This document shows positions 17,049-26,776 of a DNA stretch of 64,000 nt, piece by piece (position 1 is the first letter of the stretch; each line of letters begins with the position of its first letter). The stretch covers positions 1-64,000 of the forward strand of contig NZ_JANLNM010000007.1 of assembly GCF_024701975.1 (NCBI RefSeq). The letters are read 5' to 3'. A program made the position numbers and the translations under genes. The stretch is from Variovorax sp. ZS18.2.2 (GTDB lineage: Bacteria > Pseudomonadota > Gammaproteobacteria > Burkholderiales > Burkholderiaceae_C). A model generated the notes under the pieces. The model was not told the DNA's origin. It saw only the letters and a list, made by a program, of their open reading frames with translations, and did no database searches.

Positions 17049-17077
17049 AAAAAGCTGCCTTCGGGCAGCTTTTTTTT
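17049..17077 (+). terminator. Intrinsic terminator after gltA
   Basis: Stem AAAAGCTGCC-TTCG-GGCAGCTTTT with a stable TTCG-type loop and a run of eight T after the stem, 28 bases past the gltA stop. It ends the sdhCDAB-sdhE-gltA transcript. Confidence 0.92.
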
Positions 17078-17147
17078 GGGCCGCAGAATGAGGCTGCATC
17101 CGGCGCTCGCCGGATGTCCCACCCACCTCGATTGAAGGAGAAATGGA

Positions 17148-18236
17148 ATGCCTCGTTTTCGCCCCCCGACCCGATGGCTTGCCAGTGCGTTGACCGGCGC
17201 CGCCGCGTCTCTCCTGTTCGGCTGCGCGCAAGCAGACACCCTCTCGGTGTCCTCCGATTCGACGGAGGCGCTGGTATCGACCTCGCACCGCCAGATCGCG
17301 CCCAAGGTGCTGATCATCAGCATGTTCGTGCCCGAAGCCCAGGTGTGGTGGGAGCCGCTGAAGCTCACGCGCGAGATCAAGGTGCCGGGCCTGTCGGCCG
17401 AGAATCCGCTGGTCCGTTGCAACGCCGATTCGGTGTGCCAGGTGACAACCGGCATGGGCCACACGAACGCCGCAGCCTCGATCACGGCGCTGATCTTCAG
17501 CGGCAAGTTCGATCTCTCGCGGACCTACTTCCTGGTCGCCGGCATAGCGGGTGTCGACCCCAACGTCTCGACCATCGGCTCCGCCACCTGGGCGCGGTAC
17601 CTGGTCGACTTCGGCATCGCGCACGAGATCGATGCGCGCGAAATGCCGTCGGGCTGGCGCTCCGGCTATTTCGGCATCGGTGCCAAGGACCCGGACTCGA
17701 AGCCCACGTTCGAATACCGGACCGAAGTCTTCCGACTGAACGAGAAACTGCTGCAGAAAGCCCTGAAGCTGTCCGCCAGTGCGCCACTGATCGACAACGA
17801 CAAGGCACGCGCCTACCGCGCGCAGTACCACGAGCCGGCCGCCAGGGCTCGCCCGTCGGTGCTGCAATGCGACACCGCCGCCGGGGACACCTACTGGCAC
17901 GGCAAGTACCTGGGCGAAACCGCCACCCATTGGGTTTCGCTCGTGACCGATGGGCAGGGCAAGTACTGCACCACCCAGCAGGAGGACAACGCGACCTACG
18001 AGTCACTGAAGCGCGGCTCCGCGGCCGGACTGCTCGACCTGCAGCGCGTGGCGGTCCTGCGCACCGCCTCCAATTTCGACCGCCCTTTCCGGGGGCAAAC
18101 CGCGTACGCCTCGCTGCAGGCCGAATCGGGCGGGTTTCCGCTGGCGACCGGCAACCTCCTGATTGCAGGCCGTCCTCTGGTCGACGCGATCGTCGACAAC
18201 TGGCCGGCCTGGAGGGCGGGGATTCCCACCGACTGA
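17148..18236 (+). CDS. NUP-family purine nucleoside permease/phosphorylase-like exported protein
   Basis: 362 residues, strong ribosome site (AAGGAGAAATGGA) before the start. N-terminal signal sequence to about residue 30; FGCAQADT at its end is near a lipobox but has Phe at the -2 position. The rest matches the NUP (purine nucleoside permease) family: KVLIISMFVPEAQVWW, CQVTTGMGHTNAAASI, YFLVAGIAGVDPNVSTIG, and a C-terminal LRTASNFDRP. The family is named from a fungal nucleoside transporter, but the protein has only one hydrophobic segment and the segments resemble nucleoside phosphorylases, so an extracytoplasmic nucleoside-binding or cleaving role is likelier. Stands alone between two terminator-like hairpins. 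Confidence 0.82.
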   Translation: MPRFRPPTRWLASALTGAAASLLFGCAQADTLSVSSDSTEALVSTSHRQIAPKVLIISMFVPEAQVWWEPLKLTREIKVPGLSAENPLVRCNADSVCQVTTGMGHTNAAASITALIFSGKFDLSRTYFLVAGIAGVDPNVSTIGSATWARYLVDFGIAHEIDAREMPSGWRSGYFGIGAKDPDSKPTFEYRTEVFRLNEKLLQKALKLSASAPLIDNDKARAYRAQYHEPAARARPSVLQCDTAAGDTYWHGKYLGETATHWVSLVTDGQGKYCTTQQEDNATYESLKRGSAAGLLDLQRVAVLRTASNFDRPFRGQTAYASLQAESGGFPLATGNLLIAGRPLVDAIVDNWPAWRAGIPTD

Positions 18237-18267
18237 CCGCCGAAACCGGCTCGTCGCAAGACGGCAG

Positions 18268-18296
18268 CAAGGCCATCGCATATCGCGATGGCCTTG
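18268..18296 (+). terminator. Hairpin after NUP gene, possible weak terminator
   Basis: Perfect stem CAAGGCCATCGC / GCGATGGCCTTG around a five-base loop, 32 bases past the stop of the NUP-family gene. There is no T-run after it, so termination without Rho is uncertain. Confidence 0.5.
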
Positions 18297-18352
18297 CCCC
18301 TGAAACAAGGAGAAAATAGCCCACTCATCGCCAGACGCGATGCCCAAGCCCC

Positions 18353-19315
18353 ATGAGCACGTCCGAACGCAACTTTGCCCGCCGCATCGACCTCACGTCG
18401 TTGCAACTGTTCGTGGCCGTGTGCGAACTGGGCAGCATCGGGCGCGCGGCGGAGCGCGAATTCATCGCGGCTTCGGCCATCAGCAAACGGCTGTCGGACC
18501 TCGAGGCCACGCTCGGCACCACCCTGCTCTACCGCCACGCGCGCGGCGTCGACCTCACGCCGGCCGGCGAGAGCCTCTTGCACCACGCCCGCTCGGTGCT
18601 CTACAGCCTCGAGAAGATGCAGGGCGAGCTCAGCGAATACGCCGACGGCGTGCGCGGCCATGTGCGGGTGCACGCCAACATCTCGGCCATCGTGCAGTTC
18701 CTGCCTGAGGACCTGGGCGTGTTCACCCGGGCGCACGAGGCCATCAAGATCGACCTGGAGGAGCACCTGAGCAGCGAAGTGATCCGCGCGGTGCAGGAAG
18801 GCGCGGCCGACCTGGGCGTGTGCCATGTGGCGGGCGGCGCGGGTGAATTGCAGAGCCTCTCGTACCGGCACGACCGCCTCGCGCTGATCGTGCCCACGGG
18901 GCATGCGCTGGCGTCGCAAGGCGCCGTCGACTTCATCGACTCGCTGGACTTCGACCACGTCGGCCTGCACACCAACAGCTCGATCTACGTCGCGATGCAC
19001 GAGGCGGCACTGGGCGCCGGGCGCAGCGTCAAGCTGCGCATCCACGTCACCGGCCTGGATGCCATGTGCCGGATGATCGAAAACGGCCTGGGCATCGGCG
19101 TGATGCCGCATCGCGCCTTCGAACTCATGCAGAACGGCATCGGCCGCGGCCTCGTGAGCGTGATGCTCAACGACGCCTGGGCGGCACGCGAGATCCGCCT
19201 GGTGGCGCGCGACTTCTCCACGCTGCCGGTGGCGGCGCGCACGCTGGTGAACCACCTGCACGCGGCGGCTGATTCGGCCGACGCCACCGAACCGCTCGCG
19301 GCCCGGGCCGCATAG
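18353..19315 (+). CDS. LysR-family transcriptional regulator
   Basis: 320 residues. N-terminal helix-turn-helix at about 14-73 (DLTSLQLFVAVCELGSIGRA, AISKRLSDLEATLGTTLLYR, GVDLTPAGESLL), then a periplasmic-binding-protein-like effector domain from about 98 with NGLGIGVMPHRAF near the C-terminus. It lies 37 bases upstream of leuC on the same strand. LysR genes next to leu operons often regulate them, but this one is not divergent, as LeuO-like or autoregulated LysR genes usually are; target and effector are unknown. Confidence 0.88.
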   Translation: MSTSERNFARRIDLTSLQLFVAVCELGSIGRAAEREFIAASAISKRLSDLEATLGTTLLYRHARGVDLTPAGESLLHHARSVLYSLEKMQGELSEYADGVRGHVRVHANISAIVQFLPEDLGVFTRAHEAIKIDLEEHLSSEVIRAVQEGAADLGVCHVAGGAGELQSLSYRHDRLALIVPTGHALASQGAVDFIDSLDFDHVGLHTNSSIYVAMHEAALGAGRSVKLRIHVTGLDAMCRMIENGLGIGVMPHRAFELMQNGIGRGLVSVMLNDAWAAREIRLVARDFSTLPVAARTLVNHLHAAADSADATEPLAARAA

Positions 19316-19352
19316 ACAGACAATCCATTTCCCCACGAAAGAAGAGACCGAC

Positions 19353-20774
19353 ATGGCACGCACGCTCTACGACAAGATCTGGGACGAACACGTCGTCCAC
19401 ACCGAGGAAGACGGCACCGCGATCCTCTACATCGACCGCCACCTGGTGCACGAAGTCACCAGCCCGCAAGCCTTCGAAGGCCTGCGCGAAGCGGGCCGCA
19501 AGCTCTGGCGCATCAGCTCGGTGGTGGCCACGGCCGACCACAACACGCCCACCACCGGCTGGGAGCGCGGCTACGAAGGCATCGCCGACCCGACCAGCAA
19601 GGAGCAGGTCACCACGCTGGACAAGAACATCGCCGAATTCGGCGCCGCCGCGTTCTTTCCGTTCCTGAGCAAGCGCCAGGGCATCGTGCACGTGATCGGC
19701 CCCGAATCGGGCGCGACGCTGCCGGGCATGACCGTGGTCTGCGGCGACTCGCACACCTCCACGCACGGCGCGTTCGGCGCGCTCGCGCACGGCATCGGCA
19801 CCAGCGAGGTCGAACACGTGATGGCCACGCAGACGCTGCTGGGCAAGAAGGCGAAGAACATGCTGGTGAAGGTCGAAGGCAAGCTGCCTCTGGGCTGCAC
19901 CGCCAAGGACATCGTGCTGGCCATCATCGGCAAGATCGGCACCGCCGGCGGCACGGGCTACACCATCGAGTTCGCGGGCTCTGCCATTCGCGATCTGAGC
20001 ATGGAAGGCCGCATGACGGTCTGCAACATGGCCATCGAGGCTGGCGCACGCGCCGGGCTGGTGGCGGTCGACGAAAAGACCATCGGCTACATCAAGGGCC
20101 GTCCGCTCGCGCCCAGCGGCGTGGAATGGGACCAGGCCGTGACCTACTGGCGCACGCTGCAGTCCGACCCCGGTGCGGCCTTCGACGCCGTGGTCGAGCT
20201 CGACGCCGCGCAGATCCCGCCGCAGGTCACCTGGGGCACCTCGCCCGAGATGGTGGTCGACATCAACGGTCGTGTGCCCGATCCCGACAAGGAAAAGGAC
20301 GCCAGCAAGCGCGGCGCCATCGAACGGGCGCTGGTCTACATGGGCCTGGAGCCGAACAAGGCGATGAACGACATCTTCATCGACAAGGTGTTCATCGGCT
20401 CGTGCACCAACAGCCGCATCGAGGACATGCGCGAAGCCGCCGCGGTCGTGAAGAAGCTCGGCCAGAAGGTCGCCAAGAACGTGAAGCTCGCGATGGTCGT
20501 GCCCGGCTCGGGCGTGGTGAAGGAACAGGCCGAGCGCGAAGGCCTCGACCTGATCTTCAAGGCCGCCGGTTTCGAATGGCGCGAGCCCGGCTGCTCGATG
20601 TGCCTTGCGATGAACGCCGACCGGCTGGAGCCCGGCGAGCGCTGCGCATCGACCTCGAACCGCAACTTCGAAGGCCGCCAGGGCGCCGGTGGCCGCACCC
20701 ACCTCGTGAGCCCGGCCATGGCTGCCGCCGCCGCGGTGCACGGCCACTTCGTCGACGTGCGCACGTTTGCCTGA
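19353..20774 (+). CDS. leuC: 3-isopropylmalate dehydratase large subunit
   Basis: 473 residues. With LeuD isomerises 2-isopropylmalate to 3-isopropylmalate in leucine biosynthesis. Aconitase-family marks: CGDSHTSTHGAFGALAHGIG, VFIGSCTNSRIEDMREAA with the first cluster cysteine, and EPGCSMCLAMNAD with the other two. First of leuC-leuD-leuB; leuA is not in the window. Confidence 0.97.
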   Translation: MARTLYDKIWDEHVVHTEEDGTAILYIDRHLVHEVTSPQAFEGLREAGRKLWRISSVVATADHNTPTTGWERGYEGIADPTSKEQVTTLDKNIAEFGAAAFFPFLSKRQGIVHVIGPESGATLPGMTVVCGDSHTSTHGAFGALAHGIGTSEVEHVMATQTLLGKKAKNMLVKVEGKLPLGCTAKDIVLAIIGKIGTAGGTGYTIEFAGSAIRDLSMEGRMTVCNMAIEAGARAGLVAVDEKTIGYIKGRPLAPSGVEWDQAVTYWRTLQSDPGAAFDAVVELDAAQIPPQVTWGTSPEMVVDINGRVPDPDKEKDASKRGAIERALVYMGLEPNKAMNDIFIDKVFIGSCTNSRIEDMREAAAVVKKLGQKVAKNVKLAMVVPGSGVVKEQAEREGLDLIFKAAGFEWREPGCSMCLAMNADRLEPGERCASTSNRNFEGRQGAGGRTHLVSPAMAAAAAVHGHFVDVRTFA

Positions 20775-20798
20775 TCTGGCCTGACCTGGAGACATCAC

Positions 20799-21449
20799 AT
20801 GCAGAAATTCACCGTACACAAGGGCCTCGTGGCCCCCATGGACCGCGAGAACGTCGACACCGACGCGATCATTCCGAAGCAGTTCCTCAAGTCGATCAAG
20901 AAGACCGGCTTCGGCGTGAACCTGTTCGACGAATGGCGCTACCTGGACGCCGGCTTTCCGGGCCAAGACCCGGCCAGCCGCAAGCCGAACCCCGACTTCG
21001 TGCTGAACCAGCCGCGCTACGCGGGCGCCTCGGTGCTGCTCGCGCGCAAGAACTTCGGCTGCGGCTCGTCGCGCGAACACGCGCCGTGGGCGCTGGACCA
21101 GTACGGCTTTCGCGCGATCATCGCGCCGAGCTATGCGGACATCTTCTTCAACAACAGCTTCAAGAACGGCCTGCTGCCGATCGTGCTGAGCGAAGCGCAA
21201 GTGGCGCAGCTGTTCGACGAGGCCCTCGCCTTCCCCGGCTACTCGCTGACCATCGACCTGGAGCGCCAGGTGGTCGTGAAGCCGGACGGCAGCGAGCTCG
21301 CGTTCGACGTGCAGGCCTTCCGCAAGTACTGCCTGATCAACGGACTGGACGACATCGGCCTCACGCTGCGCCACAAGGACAAGATCAAGGCCTTCGAGAC
21401 CGAGCGCCTGGCGCAGAAGCCCTGGCTCGCGCACACGATGATCTCGTGA
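20799..21449 (+). CDS. leuD: 3-isopropylmalate dehydratase small subunit
   Basis: 216 residues, full length. Swivel-domain subunit of isopropylmalate isomerase. Marks: MDRENVDTDAIIPKQFLK, KNFGCGSSREHAPWAL and FRAIIAPSYADIFFNN. It is 24 bases after leuC; no entericidin-like small gene lies between them. Confidence 0.97.
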   Translation: MQKFTVHKGLVAPMDRENVDTDAIIPKQFLKSIKKTGFGVNLFDEWRYLDAGFPGQDPASRKPNPDFVLNQPRYAGASVLLARKNFGCGSSREHAPWALDQYGFRAIIAPSYADIFFNNSFKNGLLPIVLSEAQVAQLFDEALAFPGYSLTIDLERQVVVKPDGSELAFDVQAFRKYCLINGLDDIGLTLRHKDKIKAFETERLAQKPWLAHTMIS

Positions 21450-21492
21450 TCGTTCACCGTATTTCTTCCGCATTCAAACCTCAGACCAACTT

Positions 21493-22581
21493 ATGAAAAT
21501 CGCAGTTCTCCCGGGTGACGGCATCGGCACCGAAATCGTGGCGGAAGCCGTCAAGGTGCTCGACGTGCTCGAGCTGAAGTTCGAGATGGAGTCGGCGCTC
21601 GTCGGCGGCGCGGCCTACGAGGCGCACGGCCACCCGCTGCCCGAAGCTACGCTCAAGCTCGCGAAGGAATCCGACGCGGTGCTGTTCGGCGCAGTCGGCG
21701 ACTGGAAGTACGACAAGCTCGACCGGCCGCTGCGCCCCGAGCAGGCGATCCTGGGGCTGCGCAAGAACCTGGGTCTGTTCGCGAATTTCCGCCCGGCCAT
21801 CTGCTACGAGCAACTGGTGGATGCCTCGAGCCTGAAGCCCGAGCTGATCGCGGGGTTGGACATCCTCATCATTCGCGAGCTGACCGGCGACATCTACTTT
21901 GGCCAGCCGCGCGGTCGCCGCACCGCGGTGGACGGGCATTTCCCGGGCGCGGAGGAAGCCTTCGACACGATGCGCTACTCGCGCCCCGAGGTCGAGCGCA
22001 TCGCCCGCGTCGCCTTCGAAGCGGCCCGCAAGCGCAGCAAGCGCGTGACCAGCGTGGACAAGGCCAACGTGCTGGAGACCTTCCAGTTCTGGAAGGACAT
22101 CGTGACCGAGGTCGGCAAGGAATACCCGGACGTCGAGCTCGACCACATGTACGTCGACAACGCGGCCATGCAGCTCGTGAAGGCGCCCAAGAAGTTCGAC
22201 GTGGTCGTCACCGGCAACATGTTCGGCGACATCCTCTCGGACGAGGCCGCGATGCTCACCGGCTCCATCGGCATGCTGCCCTCGGCATCGCTCAATTCGA
22301 GCAACCAGGGCCTGTACGAGCCGAGCCACGGCAGCGCGCCTGACATTGCCGGTAAAGGGGTTGCCAATCCTTTGGCTACAATCCTGTCCGCTGCCATGAT
22401 GCTCCGCTTTTCACTCAACCAACCCGAAGCTGCCGACCGTATCGAGTCGGCGGTCAAGGATGTGCTCGCCTCCGGCCTGCGCACGGGTGACATCTGGTCA
22501 GAAGGTACGAAGCGCGTCGGCACCCGCGAAATGGGCGACGCGGTCGTTGCAGCAATCACCAAAAAGACGATTACCGGCTAA
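21493..22581 (+). CDS. leuB: 3-isopropylmalate dehydrogenase
   Basis: 362 residues starting MKIAVLPGDGIGTEIVAEAV. Oxidatively decarboxylates 3-isopropylmalate with NAD+. Marks: YFGQPRG, the catalytic Lys/Tyr region RYSRPEVERIARVAFEAA and DKANVLETFQFW, metal aspartates in VTGNMFGDILSDEAAML, and the NAD site YEPSHGSAPDIAGKG. The start lies 43 bases after leuD. Confidence 0.97.
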   Translation: MKIAVLPGDGIGTEIVAEAVKVLDVLELKFEMESALVGGAAYEAHGHPLPEATLKLAKESDAVLFGAVGDWKYDKLDRPLRPEQAILGLRKNLGLFANFRPAICYEQLVDASSLKPELIAGLDILIIRELTGDIYFGQPRGRRTAVDGHFPGAEEAFDTMRYSRPEVERIARVAFEAARKRSKRVTSVDKANVLETFQFWKDIVTEVGKEYPDVELDHMYVDNAAMQLVKAPKKFDVVVTGNMFGDILSDEAAMLTGSIGMLPSASLNSSNQGLYEPSHGSAPDIAGKGVANPLATILSAAMMLRFSLNQPEAADRIESAVKDVLASGLRTGDIWSEGTKRVGTREMGDAVVAAITKKTITG

Positions 22582-22671
22582 CCGCAGCCCGCTTCGTCAC
22601 GCCCCTCCCCGGCTCGACGAGTCGGGGGCAAGAAAAGACAACTTCTTTCTTTTTCATAAGGGCAAACTGAA

Positions 22672-23814
22672 ATGGCGAACGCATCTCAACCTCTGGTCGG
22701 CCTCGTAGGCTGGCGCGGCATGGTCGGCTCGGTCCTGATGGACCGCATGCAGGCCGAAGGCGACTTCGGTCTCATCGAGCCGGTCTTCTTCTCGACGTCC
22801 AACGCCGGCGGCAAGGCCCCGGCGATGGCCAAGAACGAAACCGCGCTGAAGGATGCGAACGACATCGACGCCCTGAAGAAGTGCGACATCGTCATCACCT
22901 GCCAGGGCGGCGACTACACCAGCGAAGTCTTCCCCAAGCTGCGCGCCGCCGGCTGGACCGGCCACTGGATCGACGCCGCCTCGACCCTGCGCATGCAGGA
23001 CGACGCGGTCATCGTGCTGGACCCGGTCAACCTGCCGGTGATCCAGAACGCGCTCACCAATGGCGGCAAGAACTGGATCGGCGGCAACTGCACCGTGAGC
23101 TGCATGCTCATGGGCGTGGGCGCCCTCTACAAGGCCGGCCTGGTCGAGTGGATGACCAGCATGACCTACCAGGCAGCCTCGGGCGGCGGCGCGCAGCACA
23201 TGCGCGAGCTGCTGACCCAGTTCGGCACCCTCAACACCGAAGTGCGCGCCCTGCTGGACGACCCAAAGTCGGCCATTCTCGAGATCGACCGCAAGGTGCT
23301 GCACAAGCAGCAGAACCTGAGCGCGGCCGAGACGGCCAACTTCGGCGCCCCGCTCGGTGGCTCGCTGATCCCCTGGATCGACAAGGACCTGGGCGACGGC
23401 ATGTCGAAGGAAGAGTGGAAGGCCGGCGCCGAGACCAACAAGATCCTCGGCCAGGGCACGGGCTTCGGCACTGCCGCCGTGCCGGTCGACGGTTTCTGCG
23501 TGCGCATCGGCGCCATGCGCTGCCACAGCCAGGCGCTGACCTTCAAGCTCAAGAAGGACGTGCCCGTGGCCGACATCGAAGCGCTGATCGCCGCCGACAA
23601 CCCCTGGGCCAGCGTGGTGCCCAACACCCGCGAAGCCACCCTGAAGGATCTGACGCCAGTGGCCGTGACCGGCACCATGAACATCCCGGTCGGCCGCATC
23701 CGCAAGCTGGCGATGGGACCCGAGTACGTCGGCGCCTTCACCATCGGCGACCAGTTGCTGTGGGGTGCCGCGGAACCGTTGCGCCGCATGCTGCGCATCC
23801 TGCTCGAAGCCTGA
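22672..23814 (+). CDS. asd: Aspartate-semialdehyde dehydrogenase
   Basis: 380 residues, the length of the Gram-negative enzyme. Reduces aspartyl phosphate to aspartate semialdehyde for Lys, Met, Thr and diaminopimelate synthesis. NADP site VGLVGWRGMVGSVLMDRM; catalytic cysteine in WIGGNCTVSCMLMG; catalytic histidine in RIGAMRCHSQALTFKL. It lies 90 bases after leuB, separated by a GC-rich partial inverted repeat (around 22601-22631), and about 165 bases before fimV. Confidence 0.96.
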   Translation: MANASQPLVGLVGWRGMVGSVLMDRMQAEGDFGLIEPVFFSTSNAGGKAPAMAKNETALKDANDIDALKKCDIVITCQGGDYTSEVFPKLRAAGWTGHWIDAASTLRMQDDAVIVLDPVNLPVIQNALTNGGKNWIGGNCTVSCMLMGVGALYKAGLVEWMTSMTYQAASGGGAQHMRELLTQFGTLNTEVRALLDDPKSAILEIDRKVLHKQQNLSAAETANFGAPLGGSLIPWIDKDLGDGMSKEEWKAGAETNKILGQGTGFGTAAVPVDGFCVRIGAMRCHSQALTFKLKKDVPVADIEALIAADNPWASVVPNTREATLKDLTPVAVTGTMNIPVGRIRKLAMGPEYVGAFTIGDQLLWGAAEPLRRMLRILLEA

Positions 23815-23980
23815 TGCGGGTCGCTCAGGCCCTTGAATCCCGGATTGTTGCAATTTGGCAACGAAAAGTGTGTTCGTAAGTATGCGCGCACTGGGTAGAA
23901 CAGGCGCATTGCCTTGTCAGCCCGGGGTGATGATGCTAACGTCCTCTTACAAATTCTGGGCCTGAGCCGCCCCTATCAGC

Positions 23981-26746
23981 ATGACAAGACATCTGTTGCC
24001 CGCGGCCCGCCCATCGGCCGTTCGCCCCTCCCCGTCGTCCAGCGGTTGGCGCCTTTCCATCCTGGGTGCGGCCGCCGCCGTGGCCCTGGGAATGGCCGGC
24101 ACCGATGCCAGCGCCTTCACGCTGGGACAACTGAAGGTGCAATCGGCGCTGGGCGAACCGCTGCGTGCCGAGATCGACGTGACCGAAATTGCCGCTGCCG
24201 AAGCGGACGGCCTGAAGATCAACATCGCCACCGCCGAAGCCTTCAAGAACGCAGGCATTCCCTACAACTCGGCATTGGGCGACGTCAAGGCGACGCTGCA
24301 ACGCCGTGCGGGCGGCCAGTACGTGGTGCGCCTGAGCGGCAGCCGCCCGCTCAGCGACCCCTTCATCGACCTGCTGCTCGAAGCCAATGGCTCCTCGGGC
24401 CGCATCGTCCGCGACTACACCGTGCTGCTCGATCCGCCAGTCACGCGGCAGGCAGCGGCTCCGGTCGTGCCGATCGCCCCCCAGATCAGCACCCCGGTCG
24501 AGCGCCCTGCCGTTGCGGCAGCCCGCGCACGTCGCGAGCGTGCTGCGGCCGCCGCGTCTGCAGCGCCGCCGGTCGCCGCTGCGACTGCACCCGCAGCCCC
24601 GGCCCCAGCCCCCGAAGCGACAGCGGCAGCAACCGCCCCCCGCGCAGGCGGCGAACAAGTCACCGTGCAGCGCGGCGATACCGCCGGCAAGATTGCCGGT
24701 GCCCACAAGCCGGCCGACGTGTCCCTCGACCAGATGCTGGTCGCCCTGCTGCTCGCCAACCCCGATGCGTTCATCGGCGGCAACGTCAACCGCATCAAGG
24801 CAGGCGCCGTGCTCGAACTGCCGGGCGCCACCGAGGCGAGCGCCGTTCCCGCCGCCGAGGCACGCCGCACGGTCACCGCGCAGAGCCGCGACTTCGGCAA
24901 CTACCGCCAGCGCCTTGCAGAAAATGTGCCGACGTCGAACGTCGCCGCCGCCAGCCGCAAGGCCTCGGGCAAGCTGCAAGCGAACGTCGAGGACCGCAAT
25001 GCAGCGGCCAGCGCCCCCGACAAGCTCACGATTTCCCAAGGCAGTGCCTCCACCCGCGCAGCCGACGAAAAGGTCGCGCAGGCCCGCCAGGCACAGGAAA
25101 GCAGCAACCGCGTGGCGGAGCTGTCCAAGAACATCAACGAGCTGAACAAGCTCAAGGCGGGCACCGGCTCGTCGGCACCCGCCGCAGCGCCAGCGCCTGC
25201 CGCACCGGGCATCCCCGTTCCGACGCCTTCCACCAGCGCCACGACGTCGCCGCCGGTCGCCGCCAACCCGGCACCTGCGGTCGTTGTTCCTGCACCTGTG
25301 GCGGCACCCGCTCCCGCAGTGGCCGCCGCCGCACCGGCTGCTGCACCAACGCCTGAAGCGACGGCCGCACCCACGCCTGCGCCGGCAGCAGAACCCGCCG
25401 TCACGCCTCCGACCACCGAAGCCGCCGCAGTGCCCGCGGCAGCCGCCAGCGCCGCAGTCGCAGCGTCGACTCCCGCTCCGAAGCCGGTGGTCAAGGCCGC
25501 TCCGCCCCCGCCGCCGGAACGCGGCTTCTTCGAAGAACTGCTCGACAACCCGCTGATGCTCGGCGGCGCCGCGCTGATCGCGCTCCTGATCGGCTTCCTG
25601 CTGTACCGCGTGCTGGGCCGCCGGCGCGAGGAAATGAGCGAGAGCGTGTTCCTCGAGAGCCGCATCCCGAAGGACTCGTTCTTCGGCGCCAGCGGCGGCG
25701 AATCGGTCGACACCAAGCACCGCGGCGACTCCAGCGTTTCGTCGCTGTCTTACTCGCCGAGCCAGCTCGATGCGGGCGATGTCGACCCGGTCGCCGAGGC
25801 CGACGTCTACCTGGCCTACGGCCGCGACCTGCAGGCCGAGGAAATCCTGCGCGAAGCGCTGCGCCTGAACCCGGACCGCACCGCCATCCACCTCAAGCTG
25901 CTCGAGATCCACGCCAAGCGTCGCGACGTGCGTGCCTACGAAGGTCTGGCCACCGAAGTGCACAAGCTGACCGGCGGCTCGGGTTCCGACTGGAGCCGTG
26001 TGGTCGACATGGGCAAGGACCTGGATCCGGGCAACCCGCTGTACGAATCGGGCGCGCCGCGCAGCGCAAGCCAGGCCGAAACCGCCGCCTTCGCGGGCGC
26101 CCTGGCCTCCGCCGCCAAGCCGCCGGTCGCCGCAGTGCCGACGCCCGTTGCACCGCCGCCGATCGCCTCGGCCCCGCCGCCGGCCTTCGTGCCCTCGGTG
26201 GCACCGCTGGACTTCGACCTGGACCTGAGCCAACCGGTGCCGCTGGCACCGGCGCCAAGCCACGCACCGGTCGGCGCGAGCCTGCCGAAGTCGGCCTACG
26301 CACCCGCGCCGACGACGGCACGCCCCGCAGCGCCGCTGTCCAATGGCCATGCGACGCCGCCCGTCGATCTCGAAAACGATTTCGACACGGCGCCCGGTGC
26401 CCTGACGCCCAATACGCGCCCCTTGAACCTGAACGATGCGGACAACACGCGTCCGGCCATGCTGCGCAATGCGCTGCCTGCCGATTCGGGCTTCATCGAG
26501 TTCGACATGAGCGCACTGGCAGGCCTGCCGGCCCGCTCCAACGGTGCGTCCGAACCGGCACGCGCCACGAGCGCGCTCGACGACGAAGGCGAAGACAGCC
26601 CCCACGCCGTCAAGCTCTCGCTCGCACGCGAACTGCAAGCCATCGGCGACGTCGAAGGCGCCCGCTCGCTGGTCGAGGAAGTCGAAGCCGAAAGCGCCGG
26701 CGACCTCAAGTCGCAAGCCAAGCAACTGCTCGCGGAACTGCGCTGA
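23981..26746 (+). CDS. fimV: FimV-like pilus/polar assembly protein with LysM domain
   Basis: 921 residues. FimV proteins anchor type IV pilus assembly and polarity in the inner membrane. N-terminal signal region to about residue 46, then the conserved FimV N-domain (FTLGQLKVQSALGEPLRAE, GGQYVVRLSGSRPLSDPFID). LysM peptidoglycan-binding domain at about 225-280 (VQRGDTAGKIAG). An Ala/Pro-rich linker runs to about 515, a transmembrane helix at about 522-545 (MLGGAALIALLIGFLLYRVL), a TPR-like cytoplasmic part at about 600-665 (EADVYLAYGRDLQAEEILREA), another Ala/Pro linker, and the FimV C-terminal helical domain (VKLSLARELQAIGDVEGARS) to the end. Position before truA is the classic fimV-truA order. 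Confidence 0.92.
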   Translation: MTRHLLPAARPSAVRPSPSSSGWRLSILGAAAAVALGMAGTDASAFTLGQLKVQSALGEPLRAEIDVTEIAAAEADGLKINIATAEAFKNAGIPYNSALGDVKATLQRRAGGQYVVRLSGSRPLSDPFIDLLLEANGSSGRIVRDYTVLLDPPVTRQAAAPVVPIAPQISTPVERPAVAAARARRERAAAAASAAPPVAAATAPAAPAPAPEATAAATAPRAGGEQVTVQRGDTAGKIAGAHKPADVSLDQMLVALLLANPDAFIGGNVNRIKAGAVLELPGATEASAVPAAEARRTVTAQSRDFGNYRQRLAENVPTSNVAAASRKASGKLQANVEDRNAAASAPDKLTISQGSASTRAADEKVAQARQAQESSNRVAELSKNINELNKLKAGTGSSAPAAAPAPAAPGIPVPTPSTSATTSPPVAANPAPAVVVPAPVAAPAPAVAAAAPAAAPTPEATAAPTPAPAAEPAVTPPTTEAAAVPAAAASAAVAASTPAPKPVVKAAPPPPPERGFFEELLDNPLMLGGAALIALLIGFLLYRVLGRRREEMSESVFLESRIPKDSFFGASGGESVDTKHRGDSSVSSLSYSPSQLDAGDVDPVAEADVYLAYGRDLQAEEILREALRLNPDRTAIHLKLLEIHAKRRDVRAYEGLATEVHKLTGGSGSDWSRVVDMGKDLDPGNPLYESGAPRSASQAETAAFAGALASAAKPPVAAVPTPVAPPPIASAPPPAFVPSVAPLDFDLDLSQPVPLAPAPSHAPVGASLPKSAYAPAPTTARPAAPLSNGHATPPVDLENDFDTAPGALTPNTRPLNLNDADNTRPAMLRNALPADSGFIEFDMSALAGLPARSNGASEPARATSALDDEGEDSPHAVKLSLARELQAIGDVEGARSLVEEVEAESAGDLKSQAKQLLAELR

Positions 26747-26776
26747 GCCCTTGCTGTTGTTCCCGTTCCTGAATTC

